Shown here in pieces: positions 16,825 through 26,586 of a DNA stretch of 33,585 nt (position 1 is its first letter; each line of letters begins with the position of its first letter). Both the position numbers and the translations under genes were made by a program. Location of the stretch: the NCBI GenBank assembly GCA_030838045.1, contig JAUTXN010000366.1:1-33585 (forward strand). Direction: 5' to 3'. This DNA comes from Acidimicrobiaceae bacterium. Its GTDB lineage: Bacteria; Actinomycetota; Acidimicrobiia; Acidimicrobiales; Palsa-688. Under the pieces are notes generated by a model. That model was not told the origin of the DNA. It did no database searches and was given only the letters and a program-made list of their open reading frames with translations.

Positions 16825-18090
16825 CTACGCCTCGTCCACGTAGTGCTCGACTTCCCACGGCGTGACCTGAGCCCGAAAATCCTCGGCCTCCACCCGGCGC
16901 CCGTCCACCAGGCGGGACAGCAGCCGGCTGTCGAAGGCGTCGACCAGCACGTCATCTGCCAGCAGCGCATCCAGCGCTCCGTCCAGGTCCCGGGGTAGCC
17001 GCCGGACCTGCATGGCGGTGGCGGTGGCAGGGTCGAAACCACCGATGTCCTCCTCAAACGGCCCGCCCGGGTCGAGCCCGGCATCCATGCCGTGGGCCGC
17101 GGCCGCAAGTAGCCCCGCCACGAGCAGGTAGGGGTTGGCCGCGGGATCGGCCAGCCGGAACTCGATCGCCGGTCGCTGCTCGCACGAGCTCCCCACTCGG
17201 ATCAGCGCCGAGCGATTGAGGTGACCCCAGATGATGTCGCCCGGTGCCTCCGGCCCGCTGTGCAGCCGTTTGTACGAGTTGATGTTGGGGGCGGCCAGCG
17301 CGGTCAGCCCCGAGGCGTGGGCCAGCTGCCCGCCGAGGAACGAGCGACCGACCACAGTCAGCGTTCCGCGCGAATCGAAGAGCGCCGCGCCGTCGCCGTC
17401 GCCGGAGCTCTCCCGGTGCTGGTGCAGGTGCAGCCCCGATCCCGGCTCGTTCACGAACGGCCGGGCCATGAACGTCACCCGCAGCCCAGCGTGCGTCGCC
17501 TCCTCGCGCAACACCTGCTTGGCCAGCACCAGCGCATCGGCCAGCGCCAGGGGCGCCAACGACGCCAGGTCCAGTTCGTACTGGCCGGGGCCCGACTCGA
17601 GATGGGTGCTGATCACCTCCACGCCGTAGCCCGACAGCCGCGAGGCCGCCGCCCGTGTCACCGCCGAACCGGGGCCCTCCAGCTCACCGAAATAGCCACC
17701 CCGGTCGACCGGACGCCCATCGGCGCGGAGGATGTAGAACTCGACCTCCGCAGCCGCCCTATAAGTAGAGGCCACGCTCCCCAGTTCCGTGAGCTTGGTG
17801 ACCAGCGCCGTTCGGGGATCGCCGAGCCATGGAAGGCCATCAGGTCCGATGACGGTGCACGCCACCCGTCCCTGACCCTCACCGAGGTCGAGCAGGGTTG
17901 CCGGGTCCGGCCGCAGGACCATGTCCTCCTCGAAATGGCGGGCCCGCCCCGCGAGGGCCGACCCGTCGAACGGGGCGCCTTTCTCCAGGGCATCGGTGAA
18001 GTGCGCCGCGGGCAGCGCGACCGCGTGCGCCGCGCCGAACACGTCGACGAACACGAGCCGGATCCAGCGCAAGCCGTCGGTTTCGGTCAC
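16825..18090 (-). CDS. Glutamine synthetase-family ligase (non-standard, GlnA/PuuA-like)
   Basis: This 421-residue cytosolic enzyme belongs to the ATP-dependent glutamate-amine ligase family. Visible are the substrate loop PFDGSALAG, metal ligands in AAEVEFYIL and GPGQYELDLA, GSGLHLHQ, NSYKRL, and IEFRLADPAANPYL. It is shorter than housekeeping type I glutamine synthetases (near 450-470) and lacks the NLY(D/E)LPPEE adenylylation loop, ending instead in a LPRDL...VTPWEVEHY tail typical of GlnA-like and gamma-glutamyl-amine ligases. The acceptor could be ammonia, a polyamine or another amine. GTG is the start, with AAGGA six bases upstream. Only 9 nt separate it from the kinase stop, so it is the last gene of the phosphatase-kinase operon. 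The operon link suggests phosphorylation control or shared response to nitrogen; this is inference. Confidence 0.85.
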   Translation of the reverse strand: MTETDGLRWIRLVFVDVFGAAHAVALPAAHFTDALEKGAPFDGSALAGRARHFEEDMVLRPDPATLLDLGEGQGRVACTVIGPDGLPWLGDPRTALVTKLTELGSVASTYRAAAEVEFYILRADGRPVDRGGYFGELEGPGSAVTRAAASRLSGYGVEVISTHLESGPGQYELDLASLAPLALADALVLAKQVLREEATHAGLRVTFMARPFVNEPGSGLHLHQHRESSGDGDGAALFDSRGTLTVVGRSFLGGQLAHASGLTALAAPNINSYKRLHSGPEAPGDIIWGHLNRSALIRVGSSCEQRPAIEFRLADPAANPYLLVAGLLAAAAHGMDAGLDPGGPFEEDIGGFDPATATAMQVRRLPRDLDGALDALLADDVLVDAFDSRLLSRLVDGRRVEAEDFRAQVTPWEVEHYVDEA

Positions 18091-18099
18091 AGGCGTTCC

Positions 18100-19089
18100 T
18101 TACCCTAAGAGGATGGACAGCGTGATGATGACGGCGGCCAGGCCGAGGAAGCCGGCGGCGATCATGGCCGCAAGGGCCCACAACCGGCGAGACGACTGGG
18201 CGGGGGCCAGTCCGCCCATGGGCTTCTCGGGGGACACGTCGTAGGCCGCCGGGTCGACCTGGTCGAGGTGCTCGAGGTCGGCGAGCAGGGCGTCCGCCGA
18301 CTGGTAGCGGTTGTCGGGGTGGCGGCGCATGGCGTGCATCACCACCGCCTCGAGGGCGGGCGGCACCTCGGGGCGCAGCTTGTGGACGGGCTTCGGGTCG
18401 CCCTGGAGGTGGCCCGCCATGACCGCCATCCAGTTGTCGCCCTCGAAGGGCACCCGGCCCGTCAGCAGCTCGTACAGCATGAGGCCGAGGGAGTAGACGT
18501 CGCTGCGGGCGTCGCCCCGCTCCCCCTGCGCCTGCTCGGGGCTCATGTAGTCGGGGGTGCCCAGGCTTTCGGAGAGGTGTTTCCAGGTCAGGCGGCGGGC
18601 GCCGGTGAGCTGTGCCGTGCCGAAGTCGCCGATGACGAGACGGTCGTCCGGGGTGACCAGGATGTTCTCCGGCTTGAGGTCACGGTGCACGACCCCTTTG
18701 CTGTGCAGGTAGGCCAGGCCGTGGGCCAGCTGGCGACCCCAGTCGACGATCTTGTCGACGGGCACCAGGCCGCCGAACGAGCGCATGCGTTTGCGCAGCG
18801 ACACGCCGTCGATGTAGTCGAGCACCAGGTAGGGAGCGCTGCGGGTCTCGCCGGGGTCGACCGCCCCTTGCACACTCGGGTGGTCGAGCCGGCGCGCCAC
18901 CTCGGCCTCCCGGCGGTAGCGGTTGAACGCCGAGGGGTCGGCGAACAGGTTGGGGTCGGGGACTTTCAGCACCACCGTCCCGCCGTCGCGGGTGTCGGTC
19001 GCCTTGTACGACTCGGCGTAGGCCCCCGAACCCAGCAACTCCTCGATCTTGTAGTTGTCGAGGACGTCCCCCGGGGCGTAGCGGCTCAT
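18100..19089 (-). CDS. Membrane-anchored Ser/Thr protein kinase
   Basis: This Hanks-type kinase has the glycine loop LGSGAYAESY, catalytic lysine in VVLK (about residue 42), HRDLKPEN near 135, DFG near 155, the activation-segment end GTPDYMSPEQ and the D-x-YSLG helix. After the kinase domain come VSPEKPMGG and a single transmembrane helix (about residues 302-327), ending only two residues later. There is no PASTA, NHL or other extracellular sensor. The ATG overlaps the previous kinase's TGA (ATGA), indicating translational coupling. It is a close paralogue of the upstream kinase, probably from tandem duplication. The missing sensor domain suggests that it senses through the membrane, a partner, or its cytosolic part. 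Confidence 0.9.
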   Translation of the reverse strand: MSRYAPGDVLDNYKIEELLGSGAYAESYKATDTRDGGTVVLKVPDPNLFADPSAFNRYRREAEVARRLDHPSVQGAVDPGETRSAPYLVLDYIDGVSLRKRMRSFGGLVPVDKIVDWGRQLAHGLAYLHSKGVVHRDLKPENILVTPDDRLVIGDFGTAQLTGARRLTWKHLSESLGTPDYMSPEQAQGERGDARSDVYSLGLMLYELLTGRVPFEGDNWMAVMAGHLQGDPKPVHKLRPEVPPALEAVVMHAMRRHPDNRYQSADALLADLEHLDQVDPAAYDVSPEKPMGGLAPAQSSRRLWALAAMIAAGFLGLAAVIITLSILLG

Positions 19090-20023
19090 CCGCCGCCTCG
19101 CGTCTTGAACATCTTCGAGAACAGCCCCTTGCCGCCGCCGCCCGGCGCGCCCCCCATGGGCTTCTCCGGCGAGAGGTCGAAGGCGGCCGGGTCGAGGGTG
19201 TCGAGCCGGTCGAGGTCGTGGCGCACGTCGTCCGCCGACTGGTACCGGTTCTCGGGGTGGCGGCGCATGGCGTGCATGACGACCGCCTCGAGGGCCGGCG
19301 GCACGTCGGGGCGCAGCTTGCGGATCGGCTTCGGGTCGCCCTGCAGGTGGCCGGCCATGACGGCCATCCAGTCGTTGCCTGAGAAGGGGGTCCGGCCTGT
19401 CAACATTTCGTACATAATTACCCCCAGCGCATAGATGTCGCTGCGAGCGTCGCCCCGGCCGCCCTGCGCCTGCTCCGGGCTCATGTACTCAGGGGTGCCC
19501 AGAAGGCCCGTGAGGTGCTTGAACGTGAGCCGCCGCGCTCCGGCCAGCTGCGCCGTGCCGAAATCGGCTATGACCAGGCGGTCGTCGGGGCCGATGAGCA
19601 CGTTGCCCGGTTTGAGGTCCCGGTGGATCACCCCCTGACCGTGGAGGTAGGCCAGCGCGTCGGCCAGCTGCCGGCCCCAGTCGACGACGGTAGGGATGGG
19701 AAAATCCCCCCGCTTCCCCCGCAGGCGGTGGCTGAGGGAATCGCCGTCGACGAAGGTGAGCACGAGGTAGGGCTCGGCTCGCCTCTCTCCATCATCTATC
19801 GCGCCCTGCACCGCGGGATGGTCGAGGCGTTTCGCCACCTCGGCCTCGCGCTTGTAGCGGTTGTAGGTGGCCGGGTCGGCGAACAGGTTGGGATCGGGGA
19901 TCTTCAGGACCACGGTTCGGCCGTCGCGCAGGTCGGTGGCGCGGTAGGACTCGTTGTAGGCGCCCGCGCCGAGCAGTTCGACGATCTCGTAGGTGTCGAG
20001 CCGTTCGCCGGGTGAGAAGCGGC

Positions 20024-20027
<4 letters not shown>
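19086..20027 (-). CDS. Soluble Ser/Thr protein kinase, paralogue of the next gene
   Basis: This 313-residue Hanks-type kinase has [14 protein letters not shown] (Lys42), HRDLKPGN (135-142), DFG (155-157), [10 protein letters not shown] and the substrate-binding DIYALG region. It matches the downstream kinase over nearly the full domain, including the unusual shared SPEKPMGG motif right after it. It then ends in a Gly-rich, basic stretch ([15 protein letters not shown]) instead of a membrane helix. It is therefore expected in the cytosol, perhaps loosely membrane-associated through the basic end. The ATG overlaps the PP2C stop as ATGA and its own stop overlaps the next start in the same way. 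Autophosphorylation and partner sharing with the sister kinase are inferences. Confidence 0.9.
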
Positions 20028-21358
<1,331 letters not shown>

Positions 21359-21383
21359 CGGCTCCTCCGAAGCCGGCGACCGC

Positions 21384-21400
21384 TAACGTTGCCATCCATG
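21384..21400 (+). promoter_or_regulatory. Possible leaderless start for the small membrane protein
   Basis: TAACGT lies eight bases before the ATG and no purine-rich ribosome site is present. This is the arrangement of a leaderless transcript, common in actinomycetes. No good -35 element was seen, so the call is tentative. Confidence 0.3.
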
Positions 21401-21703
21401 GCCACCCGCCAGCGCAAGCCCGGTTTGAGCGGCCGGGTCACGCCGAAGGGTGGCCGGCCGAAGGCGACCAGAGGTCCCGCGCCGAATCCCGAGCCCGCGG
21501 TCAGGGTCGGGCGTCGACCGTCGAGCTCCGGATTTCTGGCATTCGTCTCCGTCATGTGGCTGGCGGTCGGCGTCATCTTGTTCCTGACCCTGTCCACAGG
21601 CTGGCGGCTGATCCCGGCCATCGTGGCATTCGGCATCGGGCTCCTGTTCCTGCGGGGCGCCGTTTCCAGTGTGCTGCGCCGAGAGCGTCCTCGTTCGCAA
21701 TAA
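21398..21703 (+). CDS. Small two-helix membrane protein of unknown function
   Basis: This 101-residue protein starts with ATG at 21398. The frame is open far upstream, but that part lies antisense to the phosphatase and does not look coding. The first 43 residues are basic and Pro-rich (RKPGLSGRV, KGGRPKATRG). Two hydrophobic helices follow, FLAFVSVMWLAVGVILFLTL and LIPAIVAFGIGLLFLRGAV, and then a basic end (LRRERPRSQ). An inner-membrane protein with both ends in the cytosol is the simplest topology. It diverges from the PP2C operon and converges with the amino acid permease across a strong hairpin. The family is not recognised and no function is proposed. Confidence 0.65.
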   Translation: MATRQRKPGLSGRVTPKGGRPKATRGPAPNPEPAVRVGRRPSSSGFLAFVSVMWLAVGVILFLTLSTGWRLIPAIVAFGIGLLFLRGAVSSVLRRERPRSQ

Positions 21704-21711
21704 ACGCCCAT

Positions 21712-21737
21712 TGGGCCGGGTCCGATCACCCGGCCCA
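21712..21737. terminator. Bidirectional hairpin terminator
   Basis: Ten perfectly paired bases, TGGGCCGGGT and ACCCGGCCCA, enclose a CCGATC loop. The hairpin begins 8 nt after the small membrane protein gene and lies about 25 nt past the convergent permease stop. There is no clear T run, but placement and stability support termination in both directions. Confidence 0.7.
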
Positions 21738-21762
21738 CCTGGCGCACCGGGGGTTGACGGCG

Positions 21763-23337
21763 TCAGACTGCGGCCGGCGACGGCGGTGTTCTCGAAGTGC
21801 GGTCCTCGTGGACCTTCCTGGCGTGATCCTTGTTGGGGTTGGCGGCAACCCAAACAACACCGAGCACGATCCACAGTGCCACGAGGCCGAGCGCCTTGTA
21901 CGCGTCCTTGGAGCTGGCGCCGCCTGCCGTGATCGCCAGGTACACGATCCCGGCCAACTCGGCCACGTTCATCAACGCCCCGAGACCCGGAACGACGAGG
22001 TGTTTCAACACGTGTTTGTCGTGCCGTTGGGCAAATGCAACCACCGCCACGACGCAGGTCATCCCATAGACGAGGAATGTGCCGGTATTCGAGGCAAGCG
22101 TGATCTGGGTGATGTTGTCGACGTTGTACGGCGTGGCGCAGTACACACCGATAGCCGCCGAGATAAGGGTCAGGACCAGGATCCCACCGTGGGGCGTGGC
22201 GAACCGGCCGTGAAGAAGTCCCAGTATTCCTGGCATCTCCTTGTCCTTCGCCATCGCGTAGGTCACGCGGACTCCGGTGTTCAGGCTGGCAAGTGTCGTG
22301 CCCACGAGTGCGACCAACACCGTGGCGGCAACAAGTAACGACACCGACGTTCCCGCGTGCAGGGTGCTGGCCGCAATATTCTTCGCCATAGTGCCGATCG
22401 GCGCCGGGTCGACAGCGGCGCTGGCAAAGCCGCCGAGTGGGTCCGTGCCCGCCGGAAGGACTATCGCGGGGTTGTGGGTCGTCGCCGTGCTCACTGCGAA
22501 GTTGGCCGCGAAGTACTCGAACAGGTAACAGATCCCACCTTGAATGATGAGCGAAAGCAGCACGCCCTTCTTGATGTCCTTCTCCGGCCGAAGTGCTTCT
22601 GCGCCAAGGGCGGTGACCGATTCGAAGCCCACCAGCAGGAGAATCGCGATCGTGGACTGGTAGATGATGTGAATGAAGCTGTGCGGGATCACGACTTTCC
22701 CGGCATTGGCGAAGGCGTAGACCTCGTGACCGTGGCCCAGCCGGTAGGCGATGAACAGGAAGCTCACCGCGACCAGACACGTGATCTGGACAACATTGAT
22801 GATGATTGCCGTCATTGTGGAGCCACTGATGCCTCGGAAGGCGATGTACCCGCAAGCCAGAGCCAAGGCCACGCAGCCTGCCGCCTGGGGGATGTAGGTA
22901 AGCGTGTGATGGAAAATGGCGGAATAGAGGTATCCGAACAGGATCCCCATGAACCCCACCATGATCGCGGGGTACAGCCAGTAGTACAGGTGGCTGATCC
23001 ACCCGACGGTGAGCTTGGCCGTGCGGGCGAATTTCCGCATTCTCGGGCCTTCGCGATCGAGCAGCGCCGCCTCGGCGAAGTAGTAGCTCGACCCGGTCCC
23101 AGCATCGGGATAGATACGCGCCAGCTCGCTGTAGCTATAGGCCGTCAGGAGGGCCAGAACGAGGGCAAAGACGAGACCGGTCCACATGTCGGTCGCCGTC
23201 GTGCCCCCCTTTTGGGCGGCCTGCAACTGGAATGTGGTCCATAAGAATGCGCCCGGCGCGATGAGCGCCATGGCGTTGACGGTGATGCCCGTGAGCGTGA
23301 GGCTGCGCCTCATCTCTCCGGCGGGAACGTCTGACAC
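21763..23337 (-). CDS. APC-family amino acid permease
   Basis: The chosen start is GTG at 23337 (VSDVPAGEMRRSLT), because GGGGAGG ends seven bases upstream; the frame is open a further 29 codons. The 524-residue protein has about 12 hydrophobic helices and the APC-superfamily pattern in helix 1 (ITVNAMALIAPGAF), GTGSSYYFAE after helix 2, and the helix 6 region LLLVGFESVTALGAEA, followed by RPEKDIKKG. It should import an amino acid or amine using the proton or sodium gradient. Its substrate cannot be read from the sequence. The C-terminal tail is hydrophilic. It is transcribed away from the neighbouring winged-helix regulator's 3' end, across a 316-nt gap that carries possible control sites. 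Confidence 0.85.
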   Translation of the reverse strand: MSDVPAGEMRRSLTLTGITVNAMALIAPGAFLWTTFQLQAAQKGGTTATDMWTGLVFALVLALLTAYSYSELARIYPDAGTGSSYYFAEAALLDREGPRMRKFARTAKLTVGWISHLYYWLYPAIMVGFMGILFGYLYSAIFHHTLTYIPQAAGCVALALACGYIAFRGISGSTMTAIIINVVQITCLVAVSFLFIAYRLGHGHEVYAFANAGKVVIPHSFIHIIYQSTIAILLLVGFESVTALGAEALRPEKDIKKGVLLSLIIQGGICYLFEYFAANFAVSTATTHNPAIVLPAGTDPLGGFASAAVDPAPIGTMAKNIAASTLHAGTSVSLLVAATVLVALVGTTLASLNTGVRVTYAMAKDKEMPGILGLLHGRFATPHGGILVLTLISAAIGVYCATPYNVDNITQITLASNTGTFLVYGMTCVVAVVAFAQRHDKHVLKHLVVPGLGALMNVAELAGIVYLAITAGGASSKDAYKALGLVALWIVLGVVWVAANPNKDHARKVHEDRTSRTPPSPAAV

Positions 23338-23653
23338 CCGGATGCCTCCCCTGCTTCTGTTGGGATGTGCCTGGCCTGCTCGGCTACGCAACCGGAAAGC
23401 CGCCACGGCCCGCGGCGCCGGCATCGTTCAGCGGAACGAGCGCGAACCCTGCGCTCGTCAACGGACGGTAAAGAACCGACATTTCACATTCGTGGCCAGT
23501 TTGTGAACAGTCCGTTACACGACGACAACCGAGGACGACAGTCGATCGTCGGCCGCGATCGCGGCACCCCGTACGTTCGGCGCGTTTGGTCGCCGTCGAG
23601 CATCCGCGAAGCCGAACTCATCCCGGCCTCGCGGCCATACCGACCTGCGCGAC
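23338..23653. promoter_or_regulatory. Gene-free 316-nt region upstream of the permease, with spaced AC motifs
   Basis: No convincing gene is seen here. On the minus strand (23517 down to about 23491) GTAAC, TTCAC and GCCAC follow each other so that their AC dinucleotides are exactly 11 bases apart. This is the phasing described for GlnR-type operators (gTnAC-n6-GaAAc), although the rest of the consensus matches poorly. The arms TTCACA and TGTGAA also form a 6-bp inverted repeat around 13 bases in the same place. The site is about 155-180 nt upstream of the permease start. Confidence 0.35.
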
Positions 23654-24175
23654 TTACGCCTCGGCGACGGAGCGGACCATGGCGACGCTTGGGAGCCCCT
23701 CAAGGAGGTAGCCACGAGAGCGGACGGTGCGAATCGCCAGACCCAGGGGGTGGATGCGCCGGCGCAGGCGCAGGACGTGGACGTCGAGGGCATTGCGCCC
23801 CGGTGCCCCATCGGGCCAGCCGGCGCGCGCCAGGCCCTCGCGGCTGACGACGGCCCCAAATCGCTGGAGCAATGCCTCGGTCAGGCGGGCCTCGACCGGC
23901 GGTAACGGCACCCAGATCCCGCTGAAGCGCAGGACCCCGTCGTCATCGAGCGTCGGCGAGGCAGAAACATGTTGCTCGGCTCGGGAGGCCAACGACGAGC
24001 ACCGCGACCGCACGTCGATCTCGGCGGCTGGAACACGTATCCAGTCCTCGAGGCAATCGGCGGGCTGGGGCGGGACGGCGTTGTCCTCCAGCAGCAGTAG
24101 GCGGGGCATTTGGCGGAGAGCGAGCTGCGCTCTGCGCACCGCCTCCGCAGGCCATCGAACCAGGACGACATCCAC
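23654..24175 (-). CDS. Orphan OmpR/PhoB-type winged-helix regulator with a degenerate N-terminal domain
   Basis: The frame is open to 24442, but that part overlaps the divergent oxidoreductase gene, so GTG at 24175 (VDVVLVRWP) is preferred; this start is uncertain. The C-terminal 95 residues form an OmpR-type winged helix: LRFSGIWVPLPPVEARLTEALL, then the helix pair VSREGLARAGWP and ALDVHVLRLRRRI, ending in IRTVRSRGYLLEG. The N-terminal 75 residues read like a short remnant of a receiver domain (VDVVLV, LLLLED), without a clear phosphoacceptor pocket. Atypical orphan regulators such as GlnR share this plan. No histidine kinase is adjacent. Likely targets are the neighbouring permease and oxidoreductase genes; this is inference from position. 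Confidence 0.7.
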   Translation of the reverse strand: MDVVLVRWPAEAVRRAQLALRQMPRLLLLEDNAVPPQPADCLEDWIRVPAAEIDVRSRCSSLASRAEQHVSASPTLDDDGVLRFSGIWVPLPPVEARLTEALLQRFGAVVSREGLARAGWPDGAPGRNALDVHVLRLRRRIHPLGLAIRTVRSRGYLLEGLPSVAMVRSVAEA

Positions 24176-24290
24176 GGCTCGGACGCTACGAGGGCAACGT
24201 TGCGCGAATGTTTCGGGTTGGTAAAGGTTCCGTGCCCCCGCCGGCCGACTCTCGTGGTTTCCGTCACACCGACCAGGTAGTTTCGGCCTC
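24176..24290. promoter_or_regulatory. Divergent promoter region with GCAACGTTGC palindrome (24194-24203)
   Basis: This 115-nt gap separates the winged-helix regulator and the oxidoreductase gene. GCAACGTTGC is a perfect 10-bp palindrome placed just upstream of the regulator start, a reasonable position for an autoregulatory operator. Consensus -35/-10 elements could not be assigned. Confidence 0.35.
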
Positions 24291-26573
24291 ATGGCAACCC
24301 AACAGGCGACCGGCCTGACCGAGTCGCCTCCGACCGCCATCGCATCGGCTGGTGACCGTCGCCGCCGTCCAAAGATCAAGCCGTCGACCTTCGGGCTGAT
24401 GATCGCGGTCGGGCTGGCCGCGGTCACCGTGGTCCTTGCCATCGGCGCGTCGGTGACGAGCTGGCAAGACGATTCGCCGATCCAACGGGTGGTGTTCTAC
24501 AACATCCCGACCGCCCTACAGGCCCTCTTCTACTCGGTCCTGCCGCTGTTGTTCATCATGGCGGGCTGGTTGTTCCATCAGCGGATTCAAAACTGGGAGC
24601 GGGGCCAGCCGGACCGCCGGGCGACCACCGGGCGCAACATCAAGCGCCGCCTGCGTGACCTCCGGGCAGGCCTCTACATGCAGACGCTGCTGCGGGACCC
24701 CGCCGCCGGCCTGATGCACTCGCTCATCTACTTCCCCTTCTTGATCTTGTTCGCGGTCACGACGGTCGACGAGATCAACCATGTGCTGCCAGGGAGCGCA
24801 AAGTTCCTGCACGGCACGACGTACCAGGCCTACGCCGTGGTCGCCAACATCGCCGGCGTGCTGTTCCTCGTCGGCATCGTCTGGGCGATCGTCCGCCGCT
24901 ACGTCATCCGGCCCTATCGGATCCGCATCAAGACCAGGCCCGAGGACGGCCTGATCCTTGGAACGTTCCTCGTGATCGGCATCACCGGCTTCACGACCAG
25001 CGCCCTTCGGATCGAGTTGCAGGGGCGGCCGGCCTTCGAGAAGTGGCGTGTCCTCGGTTACCCGCTGGCGCCGCTGTTCGATGGCCTCAGCAACCAGCAG
25101 CTCGTGGCGGCCCACCAGTGGTCATGGGGTATCCACGTGCTGGGGTTCTTCGCCCTGGTGCTGCTGGTTCCGACGACCAAGCTGCGCCATATGTTCACGT
25201 CCCCGCTGAACATGTACCTACGCGACCGGGACCGGCCCAAGGGGGCCATGAAACCGTTGCCGGACCTGACCGAGACGTCACTCGAGACCTTCGGGGCCAA
25301 CGCCATCGAGGACTTCACATGGAAGCAGCTCCTGGATCTCGACGCGTGCACGGTGTGCGGGCGCTGCACGTCCGTGTGCCCCGCTCATGCCACGGGCAAG
25401 GCGCTCGACCCGCGCGAGATCGTTCTCAAGATCGGCGACGTCATGGCCGCCACCCATCCTGGGGGACCGATTTCACCGGTCGTAGGCCGTGAGACCGAGC
25501 TCACGGTGACCGCCGACTCGGTCTTCCAAAGGATTACGCCCGACGAGATCTGGGCCTGCACCAGCTGCAAGGCGTGCGACGAGATCTGCCCGGTCCACAT
25601 CGAGATCCTCGACAAGATCCTCGACATGCGCCGCTACCTCTCGCTCATGGAGTCGAACTTCCCGAGCGAGCTCGGCACGGCCTACCGGGCCATGGAGAAC
25701 CAGCAGAACCCGTGGGGCCTGCCCCCGGCGGAGCGGGCGGCGTGGGCCAAGGGCCTTCCCGACGGGGTGGCCTTCGTCAATCCCAGCCGTCCCTTCACCC
25801 ACGAATATCTGTACTGGGTCGGCTGCGCCGGCAGCTTCGATGACAAGAACAAGAAGGTCACCGTCGCCACGGTGAAGCTCCTCCAGAAGGCGGGCGTCGA
25901 CTTCGCGGTACTCGGGCCGCTCGAAAAATGCACCGGCGACCCGGCCCGGCGTTCGGGGAACGAGTACCTCTTCCAGATGCTGGCCAAGGAGAACGTCGCC
26001 AATCTGGAGCAACTCGGGGTCAAGAAGGTGATCACCCAATGCCCGCATTGCTTCAACACCCTGAAAAACGAATACCCCCAACTCGGCGGCAACTACGACG
26101 TCATCCACCACAGCCAGTTGCTCGAACTTCTCATCGAGACCAAGCAGCTCGACGTGTCCGAGGCCGTCCTCGAAGACCGGGTGGTGTACCACGACAGCTG
26201 CTACCTGGGCCGGCACAACGACATCTACGGCGCGCCCCGACGGGTCCTCGGCCAGCTGGCCGGGATCGAGATCGTGGAGGCGCCGCGTAACGGGACGAAG
26301 GGGATGTGCTGCGGGGCCGGTGGTGCCCGAATGTGGATGGAGGAGTCCACGGGGACCAAGGTCAACACCGAACGGTCGCGCGAGCTTCTCGCGACCGGCG
26401 CCGATCGCATCGCCACCGCCTGCCCGTTCTGCTACATCATGATCGACGACGGTGCCAAGGAGCACGGTCGAGACGACGTCATCGTCCAGGACATCTCGCT
26501 CCACCTGCTCGACGCCCTCGAAGGCCGGGGCCGGCGCGCACCTGAGACCATCCCCGCCGTCGGTCCCGAGTAG
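24291..26573 (+). CDS. EtfD-like membrane Fe-S oxidoreductase (ETF:menaquinone oxidoreductase family)
   Basis: This 760-residue fusion has an N-terminal membrane domain of five or six helices (about residues 35-300), resembling the NarI-type gamma subunit that binds heme and quinone. Two 4Fe-4S motifs follow (CTVCGRCTSVCP near 352 and CTSCKACDEICP near 422). Two HdrD-type CCG-related halves come next (VGCAGS, KCTGDPARR and CPHCFN; then DSCYLGRHN, CCGAGG and CPFC up to about 710). The architecture matches mycobacterial EtfD (Rv0338c), which passes electrons from electron-transfer flavoprotein in fatty acid oxidation to menaquinone. EtfA and EtfB are not in the window. ATG 24291 is used and hisN follows after 13 nt. 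A different cytosolic electron donor is possible. Confidence 0.85.
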   Translation: MATQQATGLTESPPTAIASAGDRRRRPKIKPSTFGLMIAVGLAAVTVVLAIGASVTSWQDDSPIQRVVFYNIPTALQALFYSVLPLLFIMAGWLFHQRIQNWERGQPDRRATTGRNIKRRLRDLRAGLYMQTLLRDPAAGLMHSLIYFPFLILFAVTTVDEINHVLPGSAKFLHGTTYQAYAVVANIAGVLFLVGIVWAIVRRYVIRPYRIRIKTRPEDGLILGTFLVIGITGFTTSALRIELQGRPAFEKWRVLGYPLAPLFDGLSNQQLVAAHQWSWGIHVLGFFALVLLVPTTKLRHMFTSPLNMYLRDRDRPKGAMKPLPDLTETSLETFGANAIEDFTWKQLLDLDACTVCGRCTSVCPAHATGKALDPREIVLKIGDVMAATHPGGPISPVVGRETELTVTADSVFQRITPDEIWACTSCKACDEICPVHIEILDKILDMRRYLSLMESNFPSELGTAYRAMENQQNPWGLPPAERAAWAKGLPDGVAFVNPSRPFTHEYLYWVGCAGSFDDKNKKVTVATVKLLQKAGVDFAVLGPLEKCTGDPARRSGNEYLFQMLAKENVANLEQLGVKKVITQCPHCFNTLKNEYPQLGGNYDVIHHSQLLELLIETKQLDVSEAVLEDRVVYHDSCYLGRHNDIYGAPRRVLGQLAGIEIVEAPRNGTKGMCCGAGGARMWMEESTGTKVNTERSRELLATGADRIATACPFCYIMIDDGAKEHGRDDVIVQDISLHLLDALEGRGRRAPETIPAVGPE

Positions 26574-26586
26574 CGAGACGGCGGCT

